Positions 30,990-40,039 of a DNA stretch of 64,000 bases are shown here, piece by piece. Each line of letters begins with the position of its first letter. Position 1 is the first letter of the stretch. The stretch comes from Bacillota bacterium. GTDB lineage: Bacteria; Bacillota; Clostridia; Christensenellales; UMGS416. The notes beneath the pieces are model-generated. The model did not search any database. It was not told where the DNA came from and saw only the letters and a list, made by a program, of their open reading frames with translations. The stretch spans positions 1 to 64,000 of the forward strand of contig JAEZSE010000004.1 in the NCBI GenBank assembly GCA_023421955.1. Direction: 5' to 3'. The position numbers and the translations under genes were made by a program.

Positions 30990-33284
30990 CTACTTCCTGT
31001 TCAGCAACGCGTGCTGCAGCACATCGTCCAGCGTCTTAACCGGGATGAGCTTCAGCTTCTTGCGGATGTTATCCGGAATGTCACGGATGTCCGGCTGGTT
31101 GCCTTGAGGCATCAGGACCGTCGTGACGCCTTCTCGATATGCAGCCATCGATTTCTCCTTGAGACCCCCGATAGGCAGCACCCGGCCCCGCAGCGTAATC
31201 TCGCCGGTCATGGCCACATCGCCGGATACCGGACGGCCGGTGAGCGCGCTGGTAATGGCCGTGGCCATCGTGATGCCTGCAGAAGGACCGTCCTTCGGGA
31301 TGGCTCCCTCAGGCACGTGCACGTGGATGTCCAGCTTGTTGTGGAACTCCGGGTCCACACCAAGCAGGTCCGCATGGGCGCGCACATAACTAAGCGCTGC
31401 CCGGGCGCTTTCCTTCATCACCTCGCCCAACTGGCCAGTGAGCTCCAGCTTGCCGGAGCCGGGCATCGTGTTGACCTCCACAGCCAGCGTCTCGCCACCA
31501 AAGGCAGTCCACGCCAAGCCGGTGGCCACGCCCACTTCATCGTGGCGCTCCTTGTCTTCACGTTTGAACTTCACGTTGCCAAAATACTTCTCAGCGTTGT
31601 GGGCAGTCACGCGCAGGCGCATCTTGCCATGCTCGGCAATCTGCCGGGCACATTTGCGGCACATATTGGCCAACTCCCGCTCCAGGCTGCGCACGCCAGC
31701 TTCCCGCGTGTAGTGATCGATCACAAACCGGAGCGTATCATCGCTGATCACCACGGCTGATTCCTGCAGGCCGTGCTCCTTCATTTGCTTTGGCAGCAGG
31801 TGCCTGCGGGCGATGTTGACCTTCTCCTCGTCGGTATATCCGGGTAGGTAAATAACCTCCATCCTGTCCAGCAACGCCGCCGGCACGGTGTCCAGCGTGT
31901 TGGCAGTGGCCAGGAACATGACCCTGGAAAGGTCAAAGGGAACTTCCATATAATGATCGCGGAATGTACTGTTTTGCTCTGGATCCAGCACTTCCAGCAA
32001 CGCCGAAGCAGGATCACCACGGAAGTCGCTGCCTATTTTGTCCACTTCGTCAAACAGGAATACGGGGTTTTTGGTGCCGGCGGTCTTCATCGCGCTGATG
32101 ATTCGCCCGGGGATCGCGCCGATGTAGGTGCGCCTGTGGCCGCGGATCTCCGCCTCGTCGCGCACACCACCCAAGCTCATCCGCGTGAATTTGCGGCCCA
32201 GGGCGCGAGCGATTGACCGGGCAATGGACGTTTTACCCACACCGGGGGGGCCCACAAAGCACAGGATAGGGCCGCGCATCGTCTCGGTAAGGCGGCGCAC
32301 AGCAAGATATTCGATGATGCGTTCCTTCACCTTATCCAGCCCGTAGTGATCCTCGTTGAGTATTTTTTCGGCGTTAACGAGGTCCATATTGTCTTCGCTC
32401 TCGCAGCTCCAGGGCATGTCGAGCAGCCAGTCAATATAAGTGCGCAGCACCGGCATCTCCGGCGAACCGGGAGCCATTTTCTGCATCCGGGCCAATTCCT
32501 TTTTGGCCTTTTCTTTTGCTTCCTCGTTCATGCAGAGCGACTCAATACGGCTACTCAACTCGTCAAACTCGCTGGCGTCATCCTGCCCAAGCTCTGTTTG
32601 AATGGCCTTGATCTGCTCATGCAGGTAGTATTCTTTTTGGTTTTGATCCACTTGCTGCTTGACGCGCATGCTGATCCGCTTCTCGATCTTTTGAATCTCA
32701 AGCTCCCGTGTCAGCAGCACATGGAGCCGCTCTATGCGTTCCAACACATCGTAGCTTTCCAGGATCGCCTGCTTTTCCTCCTGCTTTTTCAACACACTGG
32801 CAGCGATTGTATCTGCCAACTCGCCTGGGTCACCCATTGCGGCGGCACTGATCAATGCCTCCGGCGAGACTTTCCCGGAGAGGCTGGCGTATTCCTCAAA
32901 TAGCTCCTGCAAGCCCCGCACCATTGCGTCGGAGTCGGCAGAATTAGTGTTGCCTGCCACTGTGTCCACAGTCACGAGCGCCTCGGTATAGGGCTCTTCA
33001 CTGGAAAACTCCATAATCCTGCCGCGATAAAGACCTTCCACGATGACGCGCACGGCATCACCCGGCAGCCGAATGATCTGCTTGATATGGGCCACCGTGC
33101 CCACCTCGTAGATATCGTCCTGCTCCGGTTCTTCGACCTCCGCGTTCTTTTGTGCGGCCAGCATCAGGATCTGGTCGCTTTCCATCGCAGCATCCAGCGC
33201 CGCCAGGGATTTTTCCCTGCCAACATCAAAGTTTAACACCATGTGCGGAAAAAGCGTCAGCCCCCGCAATGGCACAACCGGCAT
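30990..33284 (-). CDS. lon: ATP-dependent protease Lon
   Basis: The 764-residue protease degrades misfolded and regulatory proteins. It has the LAN N-domain (MPVVPLRGLTLFPHMVLNF), a coiled-coil middle, an AAA+ module (GPPGVGKTS, Walker B VFLFDEVDK) and the Ser-Lys protease domain with PKDGPSAGITM. The start used is the family-typical MPVVPLRG with AGAGG 9 nt upstream; a TTG 28 codons earlier is in frame but inside the leader. A promoter and operator are visible upstream. engB follows. Confidence 0.97.
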   Translation of the reverse strand: MPVVPLRGLTLFPHMVLNFDVGREKSLAALDAAMESDQILMLAAQKNAEVEEPEQDDIYEVGTVAHIKQIIRLPGDAVRVIVEGLYRGRIMEFSSEEPYTEALVTVDTVAGNTNSADSDAMVRGLQELFEEYASLSGKVSPEALISAAAMGDPGELADTIAASVLKKQEEKQAILESYDVLERIERLHVLLTRELEIQKIEKRISMRVKQQVDQNQKEYYLHEQIKAIQTELGQDDASEFDELSSRIESLCMNEEAKEKAKKELARMQKMAPGSPEMPVLRTYIDWLLDMPWSCESEDNMDLVNAEKILNEDHYGLDKVKERIIEYLAVRRLTETMRGPILCFVGPPGVGKTSIARSIARALGRKFTRMSLGGVRDEAEIRGHRRTYIGAIPGRIISAMKTAGTKNPVFLFDEVDKIGSDFRGDPASALLEVLDPEQNSTFRDHYMEVPFDLSRVMFLATANTLDTVPAALLDRMEVIYLPGYTDEEKVNIARRHLLPKQMKEHGLQESAVVISDDTLRFVIDHYTREAGVRSLERELANMCRKCARQIAEHGKMRLRVTAHNAEKYFGNVKFKREDKERHDEVGVATGLAWTAFGGETLAVEVNTMPGSGKLELTGQLGEVMKESARAALSYVRAHADLLGVDPEFHNKLDIHVHVPEGAIPKDGPSAGITMATAITSALTGRPVSGDVAMTGEITLRGRVLPIGGLKEKSMAAYREGVTTVLMPQGNQPDIRDIPDNIRKKLKLIPVKTLDDVLQHALLNRK

Positions 33285-33339
33285 TGTTCTGATTCCTCTG
33301 GTCAATCCACTCACCTGCTTTTCTACAAGAAACAACAAT

Positions 33340-33374
33340 ATTATAAACGCTAGAAGCTCTGTATTCAAATACAG
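33340..33374 (-). promoter_or_regulatory. lon promoter overlapping a perfect inverted repeat
   Basis: Minus-strand TTGAAT, 17 nt, TATAAT. The -35 lies within CTGTATT-TG-AATACAG (33359-33374), a perfect 7-bp inverted repeat that looks like an operator. It does not match the CtsR or CIRCE consensus. Confidence 0.7.
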
Positions 33375-33426
33375 TAATTAGGATATGTACCAAAACAATG
33401 TTATGCTGCGACAATGGTCACAATAT

Positions 33427-33456
33427 GGAAAAGGCCGCCTGCGAATTCAGACGGCC
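33427..33456 (-). terminator. Terminator of the LCP gene
   Basis: Minus-strand GGCCGTCTG and CAGGCGGCC (one G-T pair) followed by TTTTCC. Confidence 0.7.
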
Positions 33457-33490
33457 ATGCAGTATTATGAAAGGTAAAACATACGCCGTA

Positions 33491-35119
33491 TCAGGTCGTC
33501 GGCGTTGAGTCTGCCGATTCAGTTGCTGGCTCCGGTGTGGCAGTCGGATCTGTGGTCGTCGGCGGATCGGTTGACGCAGGGGGATCCGTAATAGTCGGTT
33601 CTTCGGTAGGCTCCTCGGTCGGAGTTTCGGTTTGTGCATTCTTCCTGCTGTCAATGAGTGCCTTCAGATGGTCATACTGGGCCTGCACATCATCCTGCGC
33701 GTCTGACATCGCATCAATATCATTCTTCTTCTTGGCAGCGTTCCACTCAGAAATCGCTGCGCGCAGGGCTGAGGCTTCGCTGCTGGAATAATAATCTTTG
33801 TTGTTGTTGAGCAGAGCGTTGGCTTTGTCCACAAGGCCCTGGCCGGCATTGATCCTTTTTTGAATGCTGCTGTAAAGAGCGCTGTAGGTCTCGTCACTGT
33901 TCACTTTGACATCAATGCCAAACAGTTCCTTGATGATGGCCTGCTTGGAATCGGGATCCGTACCATCCTGACTGGCGATCACAAAGCTACCGCCGCTGAT
34001 TTGAAGCGTCTTGCCCTTGATCGTACGATTTTTGATGCCCTCAATGCTGACGTCCTTGGCAATCCATGCCAGCCTCGGCACCATCTCCGCCGTGATGCTG
34101 GTATAGCAGTTTTTGATGAACGCATTATACAGCTTGGGGATCATCGTGACAGTGCCCCTGTTTTTAATCTCCTTCAGCACCGCCATCATGACTTCCTGCT
34201 GCTGCTGCCCCCGTGATTGGTCTCCGCCTGCAACACCATGCCTCTTGCGCGCATATGCCAGGGCTTCATAAGCGTTGAGCTTCTGCAGGCCGGGCTTCAC
34301 ATTAACCGGATCGCCGGCTTTCTTGCTCATTTCGAACTTTACGTCAATTGTCACACCGCCAACGGCGCGCACAAGATCGAGCACCAGATCCATGTCGAAC
34401 ACCACATACTGGTCGATCGGGATCAACCCGTTGGTGTTGCCGCTGAAGAAACGCCCGACTGTGTTGATGGCATAGGCAATGCCCACTTCCTTTTTGCCGC
34501 CACTCTTCAGCATACCGTAGCGATATGCCACGTTGATCTTGTTCTCATCTACAACCTTGTTCTTTTCATTGTAGATCTTCACGTACGTGTCACGGGGAAT
34601 TGAGATCATCGAGACTTCAGCTGTTTTTTGGTTGACGGAAACCAGGATGATACAATCGGTACGGCCGGCTTCGCCATCACGGCCCAAACCGGTATCCGTG
34701 CCCAAAACAAGAATGTTCACAATATCTTTTGAAAACAGGTAGGCCGGAGGCTGCTCGTCGGTCGACGTGGGATCCACGTCGGTCTGACCGGGCGTTAAGG
34801 GGTTGTCAGTCCCGCTACCATCAGTGTTGTTTGGTGTATCAGTATCCGGCTCCTGTGTCTGATTCCTCGCTCCAGTATCAATCAAGATATCTTTATCACC
34901 GGCAAGCGCTGCCACAACACACGCGCTGGCAACGCCAACAAGAAGGATACTGGCCACAATGATACTGAACACCTTATGTCGCAAAAACCAGTTCTTCTTC
35001 GGGCCATTGTCAGAGCCACGCCGGCGCTGGTGTTTATTGTTCTCTGGCGATGCCGATGCGCCACCCTTGTCTGATGCTGCTTGCCTTCTGTTTCGGCCAT
35101 TCATTCTGCCTCTATCCAC
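33491..35119 (-). CDS. LytR-CpsA-Psr (LCP) family cell-wall ligase
   Basis: The 542-residue protein has a basic cytoplasmic N-terminus (to about residue 50), one membrane helix (about 51-73), a Thr/Asp-rich spacer, then the LCP domain (NILVLGTDTG, GRTDCIILVSVN, ISIPRDTYVKI, YARKRHG). LCP enzymes attach teichoic acids or other glycopolymers to peptidoglycan using lipid carriers. After the domain come a helical segment and an unusual Thr/Pro/Glu-rich tail of about 45 residues. A GTG start is set by AGGAG about 10 nt upstream. Confidence 0.9.
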   Translation of the reverse strand: MDRGRMNGRNRRQAASDKGGASASPENNKHQRRRGSDNGPKKNWFLRHKVFSIIVASILLVGVASACVVAALAGDKDILIDTGARNQTQEPDTDTPNNTDGSGTDNPLTPGQTDVDPTSTDEQPPAYLFSKDIVNILVLGTDTGLGRDGEAGRTDCIILVSVNQKTAEVSMISIPRDTYVKIYNEKNKVVDENKINVAYRYGMLKSGGKKEVGIAYAINTVGRFFSGNTNGLIPIDQYVVFDMDLVLDLVRAVGGVTIDVKFEMSKKAGDPVNVKPGLQKLNAYEALAYARKRHGVAGGDQSRGQQQQEVMMAVLKEIKNRGTVTMIPKLYNAFIKNCYTSITAEMVPRLAWIAKDVSIEGIKNRTIKGKTLQISGGSFVIASQDGTDPDSKQAIIKELFGIDVKVNSDETYSALYSSIQKRINAGQGLVDKANALLNNNKDYYSSSEASALRAAISEWNAAKKKNDIDAMSDAQDDVQAQYDHLKALIDSRKNAQTETPTEEPTEEPTITDPPASTDPPTTTDPTATPEPATESADSTPTT

Positions 35120-35243
35120 TGATCACAACTCCTATTACAGATTCTTCGGTACTCATTGCGCACATACTGCATGTATTATGATATTTCATCTTGGTCAAGT
35201 CAATTGCCTGATCAAATATTCATTGTTTTTTTACAAAAGCTAA

Positions 35244-35277
35244 CGCAGGAATCTATCGTCATTCATAGATTCCTGCG
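35244..35277 (-). terminator. Terminator of the iron alcohol dehydrogenase gene
   Basis: CGCAGGAATCTAT and ATAGATTCCTGCG form a perfect 13-bp stem with an 8-nt loop. The minus strand continues TTAGCTTTTGT. Confidence 0.8.
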
Positions 35278-35292
35278 ATGATATGTATCCAG

Positions 35293-36441
35293 TTATATTG
35301 CCTTCATGATGATCCCCAGAATATCATCTGGTGTAAGCTTCACAGGGTTGCCGCCCATGCTGGATCGCGAAACGGCACGATGCACACGCTCCAGTTTCAC
35401 CTCATCCACGTCAGGCAGATTGAGTTTACGTGGAATATTGAGCCTTTCAGCCAGTTCTTGAACAAAACCCGTCACAGCCTTTACATTGTCATCCATCGCG
35501 AAGAAACTGTTCCCGGTTAATGCTTCGGCCATACTGGCAGCCTTCGGCCCCACGTGGGGCATATTGGTTCTCATCACATGCGGCAGCAATACAGCGCAAG
35601 CCAGGCCATGCGGCACACCCAGGACCGCTCCAAAAGCAGCTGCGATGCCATGATCGGCGCCAAGGCCTGAGTTAGCAAGACAAACACCGCTCAAAAAGCT
35701 GCCGTAGGCCATTGCTTCTCGGGCTTCCATGTCCTGCCCGCAGGCGTAGACTCTCGCCAGATTAGCGGCAACAGCCTTCATACCGCTCAACGCAAGCGAG
35801 TCTGTGACAGGTTGGGCTTTGATCGAGATATAGGATTCCATTAGTTGCGTGAGTGCGTCCATACCAGACCATGCGGTTACGTTGGCCGGCACACTGATCG
35901 TCAGCTCCGGGTCAACGATCACTGCTTTGGCCAGCAGGCCGTCGCTGCGAAAACTGGCTTTGTATCCGGCAGAGGTGTCACAAATCACGGCATTTTTTGT
36001 GGCCTCCGCTCCTGTACCTGATGTCGTTGGGATTGCCAGAAATGGTAGTGGGAGCGCAGACATTACTCTTCCCGTGCCCACACCTTCCAGATAATCCACG
36101 ACCGCACCGCCGTTGGTTGCGATTCCTGCGGCTGCTTTGGCCGTATCCATGGCGCTACCGCCGCCCAGTCCGATTACACTGTCACAAGCTTCACTCGCGG
36201 CGAGGGCCGCCGCCGCTCTCACCACATCCGGTGTTGGTTCGCCGGACATGGTAAATGCAACCAAGGCTACCCCCTGCTCTTCCAGCAACTGCTTCAGACG
36301 TCGCACCGCACCACCCGACTGCAGTGAAGGATTGGTGACGACCAGGGATTTATTTCCATATTGGCTGGCGATTTTACCGGCGTTGCCAAATTCACCCCGG
36401 CCAAACAACACCTTGCCTGGCATCATGAGAGAGAAATTCAT
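35293..36441 (-). CDS. Iron-containing alcohol dehydrogenase
   Basis: The 382-residue enzyme belongs to the group III metal alcohol dehydrogenases. The NAD-binding motif GLGGGSAMDTAKA and the TTSGTGAEATKNAVI segment are clear; the metal-binding His residues are in the conserved C-terminal stretches GLGADHGIAAAFGAVLGVPH and LLPHV. It reduces aldehydes or oxidises alcohols with NAD(P)H. It lies between the LCP and CapA-like genes without a clear partner, so the substrate is unknown. It is distinct from the second family member at 60.7 kb. Confidence 0.92.
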   Translation of the reverse strand: MNFSLMMPGKVLFGRGEFGNAGKIASQYGNKSLVVTNPSLQSGGAVRRLKQLLEEQGVALVAFTMSGEPTPDVVRAAAALAASEACDSVIGLGGGSAMDTAKAAAGIATNGGAVVDYLEGVGTGRVMSALPLPFLAIPTTSGTGAEATKNAVICDTSAGYKASFRSDGLLAKAVIVDPELTISVPANVTAWSGMDALTQLMESYISIKAQPVTDSLALSGMKAVAANLARVYACGQDMEAREAMAYGSFLSGVCLANSGLGADHGIAAAFGAVLGVPHGLACAVLLPHVMRTNMPHVGPKAASMAEALTGNSFFAMDDNVKAVTGFVQELAERLNIPRKLNLPDVDEVKLERVHRAVSRSSMGGNPVKLTPDDILGIIMKAI

Positions 36442-36474
36442 CCAGTAAACCTCATGCTACTGCGCGTTGCGCAG

Positions 36475-37863
36475 TCATTCTGCAGCCGCAGTGGCATCAG
36501 TGCTACCGAGTGCCGCGACCGCTTCCTCATAGGCTTTCTTAACTCGGGTTTTTGCACTGCTGGAGAGCGGTTCCAACAGATCTTCACTGTCCTTGTATTT
36601 GCCTGCAGGCAAGATCGTGTAATCCTTGTTGTTCAAATAGACCCATGTGGGCACGTAAGTAGCTTCGGTGATCGAGACCATGTTGGTGGAGGTGTCCAGA
36701 CGGAAGGACACATTGAGGATTGCGCCGGTGTCTTTATACTGCGCTTGCTGGGCGGAAAGGAAGCTACCCAGCGAATAGGCCACAATGCCCTCAGTCTCAG
36801 TGCCGTCTTCCTTTTCCGTCTTGATCTTTTCAATTTTCTGCAGATAAAGCGGGTTGCTGCCGATGATCAGGTCGGCACCGTAACTGATGATCTTTGTGGC
36901 TTGCGTTTTCATTGTGGAGCTGGGCGTCTTGGCGCCCACATCTCCCCAATGCAGCATCACGATCACGGCGTTGGCACCTGCTTCGCGGGCTGCCTTCACG
37001 TCTTTTTTAATCGTTTCAAGGTTGGTGTGCTTGATCGCGAAACGCATCTTGTCCGCAGGGATCAGGCTTTTATACTTCTCGTCATCACTATAAGCCAGCA
37101 CTGCGATCTTGATATTCTTGTCAGGGATCGTAAACATCGGTGTTGCGTGGTACTCATCGGTGCTGCGGTAAGCTCCTGTATGCCCAAACCCGGCGCTTTC
37201 CATGAATTCAATGGTTTTCTCGACACCGGAAAACCCTTTATCGAAGATATGGCTATGGGCATTGTTGAGAAAATCGATGCCGGCATCCTTCATCGCTGTC
37301 AGGATCGTCTCCGGTGTGTTGTATTTGGTGGAACCGGAATAAGTGGCATCCTTACCGGCAAGCGTGGATTCCAGTGTGGCTAATGTCAAGTCGGATTTGG
37401 ATAATGAGTCCTTGATGTTGGCAAACATTGGGGCAAAATCATATTCACCGCTGTCGGTTTTTGCATCGGTGAGCAAGCCGGATTCGATTAGAAGCTGCCC
37501 CACAGCGCTCACGGAAAAATCCACATAAGGCAGCGGTGTGGCTGTGGGCTCGATCGTGGCAGTAGGTTCGATCGTAGGCTCTTCAGTGGCGGTGGGATCT
37601 GGCTCAGCTGACATTGTTGGTTGCAGCGTGACCTTCACTGTGCTTTCCGGTGAAGATGTGGGCTGCCCACCACCGCTCCTCAACGCGTTTGATATTGTAG
37701 GCCATAATAGCACGGCAACCAGAACCGCAGCAGCGACACCACCGCCAATACCAATCCATTTCAACAGCGCGTTACCGCCGTTGGGGCGGTACGGGCCCTG
37801 GCTGCCCGGACCCTCGCCATAGGATGAAAATCTGGCTCTGCTCCTCGTATATGTCTGTGGCAT
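36475..37863 (-). CDS. CapA-like (PGA_cap) membrane-anchored protein, motif-degenerate
   Basis: The 462-residue protein has a basic N-terminus, one membrane helix (about 35-55), a Thr/Pro/Glu-rich linker and a CapA/poly-gamma-glutamate synthesis-type metallophosphoesterase domain outside. The family frame is clear (ATLEST, NNAHSHIFDKG, LHWGDVG, AYSLGSFLS), but two metal-binding spots are changed: AVGD-type becomes AVGQ and the GHHPH-type motif becomes GSNPL. Catalysis is therefore doubtful. GGAGG lies 6 nt before the ATG. It is upstream of the iron alcohol dehydrogenase gene. Confidence 0.82.
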   Translation of the reverse strand: MPQTYTRSRARFSSYGEGPGSQGPYRPNGGNALLKWIGIGGGVAAAVLVAVLLWPTISNALRSGGGQPTSSPESTVKVTLQPTMSAEPDPTATEEPTIEPTATIEPTATPLPYVDFSVSAVGQLLIESGLLTDAKTDSGEYDFAPMFANIKDSLSKSDLTLATLESTLAGKDATYSGSTKYNTPETILTAMKDAGIDFLNNAHSHIFDKGFSGVEKTIEFMESAGFGHTGAYRSTDEYHATPMFTIPDKNIKIAVLAYSDDEKYKSLIPADKMRFAIKHTNLETIKKDVKAAREAGANAVIVMLHWGDVGAKTPSSTMKTQATKIISYGADLIIGSNPLYLQKIEKIKTEKEDGTETEGIVAYSLGSFLSAQQAQYKDTGAILNVSFRLDTSTNMVSITEATYVPTWVYLNNKDYTILPAGKYKDSEDLLEPLSSSAKTRVKKAYEEAVAALGSTDATAAAE

Positions 37864-38031
37864 TTCGCACCTCCACGCTTGAGCGCTCAACAGCCTGGGG
37901 TGAAGCCCCAGGATCGGCAGATGGCATCTGGCCGCATACAGGTAAATATGTTTTATTATAGCATAAATGAGGTGCAACAGCAAAACTCGCTGTCTGTCAT
38001 AATATGGACATGGCAAACGAATGACACGGAG

Positions 38032-38061
38032 TTGCGACAGGGCAGCCGCATACGATATAAT
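38032..38061 (+). promoter_or_regulatory. Promoter of the small conserved protein gene
   Basis: TTGCGA, 18 nt, TATAAT on the plus strand, 19 nt before the GTG start. Confidence 0.65.
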
Positions 38062-38080
38062 GGGCCAGGAGGAACTGCCT

Positions 38081-38359
38081 GTGGCCAGAATTTGGGGGAT
38101 CATTCGCATTCGTGAAAAAATCGCATCAGATGCCATCGTGGAGATGGCAATTTCAGACCTTGACGAGGCGCTGGATAGCCTGTGCCGCGCTTTGGATGTG
38201 CCGCGCCCTGTTGTGCTTCGTAAGCATCGTAACGAATTCCAGAGATTTTTCCGCACCAGATTCAGCCCCGGCGATTTTATTGAACCAGTGAGCTTCGCCG
38301 GCTTTGAGGTGGAGGAATTACGAGAAAGGAAGAAACAGGACCGGATTCATGAACATTGA
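38081..38359 (+). CDS. Small conserved protein of unknown function
   Basis: The 92-residue protein (ARIWGIIRIREKIASDAI ... EFQRFFRTRFSPGDFIEPVSF) resembles short Clostridia proteins that end in FIEPVSFxxxEVE. The function is not known; I can see a soluble mixed helix/strand protein with a conserved aromatic-basic centre. The GTG start is supported by AGGAGGAACTGCCT. An own promoter and a strong terminator make it a single-gene unit. Confidence 0.75.
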   Translation: MARIWGIIRIREKIASDAIVEMAISDLDEALDSLCRALDVPRPVVLRKHRNEFQRFFRTRFSPGDFIEPVSFAGFEVEELRERKKQDRIHEH

Positions 38360-38368
38360 ATCTTAATG

Positions 38369-38393
38369 AAAAAGCGCCGACACGGCGCTTTTT
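38369..38393. terminator. Bidirectional terminator
   Basis: AAAAAGCGCCG-ACA-CGGCGCTTTTT works in both directions for the small protein gene and the facing DUF378 gene. Confidence 0.9.
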
Positions 38394-38413
38394 GTGTTTG
38401 AACGATGTCGATA

Positions 38414-38626
38414 TCAGTCGTGATGCTCCCGATGCCACCGTTTGAAGAGTATTGTGATACACCACAACCCCGCCAGTCCCACGAGAGAATAGATAATCCT
38501 GCTGAAAGCACTCGTCTGCCCGCCGAAGATGGCAGCTACCAGGTCAAACTGGAACAAACCGATCAACAGCCAATTTATGGCTCCAATGATCACCAGAGCC
38601 AGCGCAGTCTTGTCAAATGCCCCCAT
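38414..38626 (-). CDS. DUF378 membrane protein
   Basis: The 70-residue protein has two membrane helices (about 6-26 and 43-62) with the family patterns LALVIIGAINWLLIGLF and IIYSLVGLAGLWCI. DUF378 proteins are common in Bacillota; the function is unknown. GGAG lies 9 nt before the ATG. Confidence 0.92.
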   Translation of the reverse strand: MGAFDKTALALVIIGAINWLLIGLFQFDLVAAIFGGQTSAFSRIIYSLVGLAGLWCITILFKRWHREHHD

Positions 38627-38708
38627 ATCTGATCACTCCTTGCTTTAGTTTCATGTTGTAGTCTTCGCAAGGAATCATTTCTTATGCGCTGGCAAATTCT
38701 GCAATGGG

Positions 38709-39473
38709 TCAAACTCTGGCCTTCAGGATGTTTTTGATATCGTTAAATGTGACAAAGCCGATGTCCGGGTCGTCAATATCCACGGCAAGGCGGCCTTCTG
38801 TGCCGTCCTCTCCAATAAACCGCAGTATGACAATGCGGCTCATGTCCTGCCGCAACTCCTTGCGCCATACAAGCATGCCCGGCACATACTTCTCCCAACC
38901 GGCAACGGGATAAATTGTGTTGGCCTTTAAACCGCATTCTTCCGGCACATAGTCAATGATGAAAAAAGCGGTAATCTCGTTGGGGTTGACTTCCTTTCGG
39001 GCCAGAGACTGCTCCAGGCTGTCCTCCGGTGGCAGCAGATCATCAATGTCGCTGAAATAGCCATCATCCTCCACATAGGCAGCCATTGGGTATGATTCTC
39101 CGGTTAGCGGCCTGATACCATATCCCAGCGTAATATGCTCACCTGGAGACCGGGCTTGCGATAAGTTTTTCAAAAGCCTGGACAGATACATGAGGCCCGA
39201 CTTATTGCCAATGATCTGAACACCCTCCGTTTCATCAAACCGCAGGTGCAGTTTTTCATCGCCAGTGGTACGCACCGCAAGCGACATTGCCTCGCGCATC
39301 AGTTTGGCCTGGCCTAGGCGTTCGGCTGCCAGCATCAAAAAGGTGTTGTAGCTGTCGGCATCAATGTTGGAATCAGCATATTCCACGCACTTTAAAAAGG
39401 TGCGCCGGCGGTCCAGCTCGCTGCGCATATCGCAATCGGCGGTTAAAGAGTCCAGCAGGGCGTCGAATTCCAT
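38709..39473 (-). CDS. Unknown conserved-looking soluble protein
   Basis: The 254-residue acidic protein is not recognised. It has an N-terminal helical part (LLDSLTADCDMRSELDRRRTF), a central RLLKNLSQARSPGEHITLG stretch and a Glu/Asp-rich C-terminal half with ITAFFIIDYVPEEC. No signal peptide, membrane helix or cofactor motif is visible. A TTG six codons upstream is in frame, but GGAG lies 7 nt before this ATG. It follows the phosphatase gene by about 110 bp. Confidence 0.7.
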   Translation of the reverse strand: MEFDALLDSLTADCDMRSELDRRRTFLKCVEYADSNIDADSYNTFLMLAAERLGQAKLMREAMSLAVRTTGDEKLHLRFDETEGVQIIGNKSGLMYLSRLLKNLSQARSPGEHITLGYGIRPLTGESYPMAAYVEDDGYFSDIDDLLPPEDSLEQSLARKEVNPNEITAFFIIDYVPEECGLKANTIYPVAGWEKYVPGMLVWRKELRQDMSRIVILRFIGEDGTEGRLAVDIDDPDIGFVTFNDIKNILKARV

Positions 39474-39587
39474 CCATTCACTCCAGTTCAAAAAGCTCCG
39501 TCCAAGAGTTCATACGCTGAACGGAAGATAAGTATAACACACAAAAAAGTATTGATGAAACGCTTTGGTCAAAAACGGCGGTCCCAA

Positions 39588-40031
39588 TCACCTCAACCTG
39601 TCCAATGCCGTACTGACCAGTTCCTCCAGTTGCACGGCCACCCGCTCGTAATCGGCAGCAGAGCCCATCCATGGATCCTCCACATCACTGCCGGCTCCTG
39701 CATAATCGCAAAGTGCCAGCACCTTATGTCCGTATTGCGGCAGCTCCTCAATGAGCGTATATGCCTGCTGCCTTGTCATTGTGAGCACCAGGCTTGCCTC
39801 CTGGACCATCTGGGCGGAAATCTGCACCGCCTGCCTGCGGTCAATGTCTATGCCCCGCGCCGCCATGGCTTCCACGGCGTATTTCGATGCTCGTGACCCC
39901 GGTGCCGCTTGCAGGCCAGCGGATTGTATATCAAGACCAGTGATGCCCCTGTGGCTGGCTTCCCGCTTCATCAGGGCCTCCGCCATCGGGCTGCGGCATG
40001 TGTTTCCCGAACAAACCAACAGAACCTTCAT
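39588..40031 (-). CDS. Low-molecular-weight protein tyrosine (arginine) phosphatase
   Basis: The 147-residue phosphatase has the P-loop VCSGNTCRSPMAEAL with nucleophile Cys7 and Arg13 (CX5R), and the general acid Asp in VEDPWMG. In Bacillus the equivalent YwlE acts on phospho-arginine and sits directly behind ywlC. The same pair is kept here with an 8-bp gap, which makes the YwlE-type role the best guess. The Thr at position 11 (NTCRS) is the residue associated with arginine specificity in YwlE. Confidence 0.9.
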   Translation of the reverse strand: MKVLLVCSGNTCRSPMAEALMKREASHRGITGLDIQSAGLQAAPGSRASKYAVEAMAARGIDIDRRQAVQISAQMVQEASLVLTMTRQQAYTLIEELPQYGHKVLALCDYAGAGSDVEDPWMGSAADYERVAVQLEELVSTALDRLR

Positions 40032-40039
40032 CCTTCACC

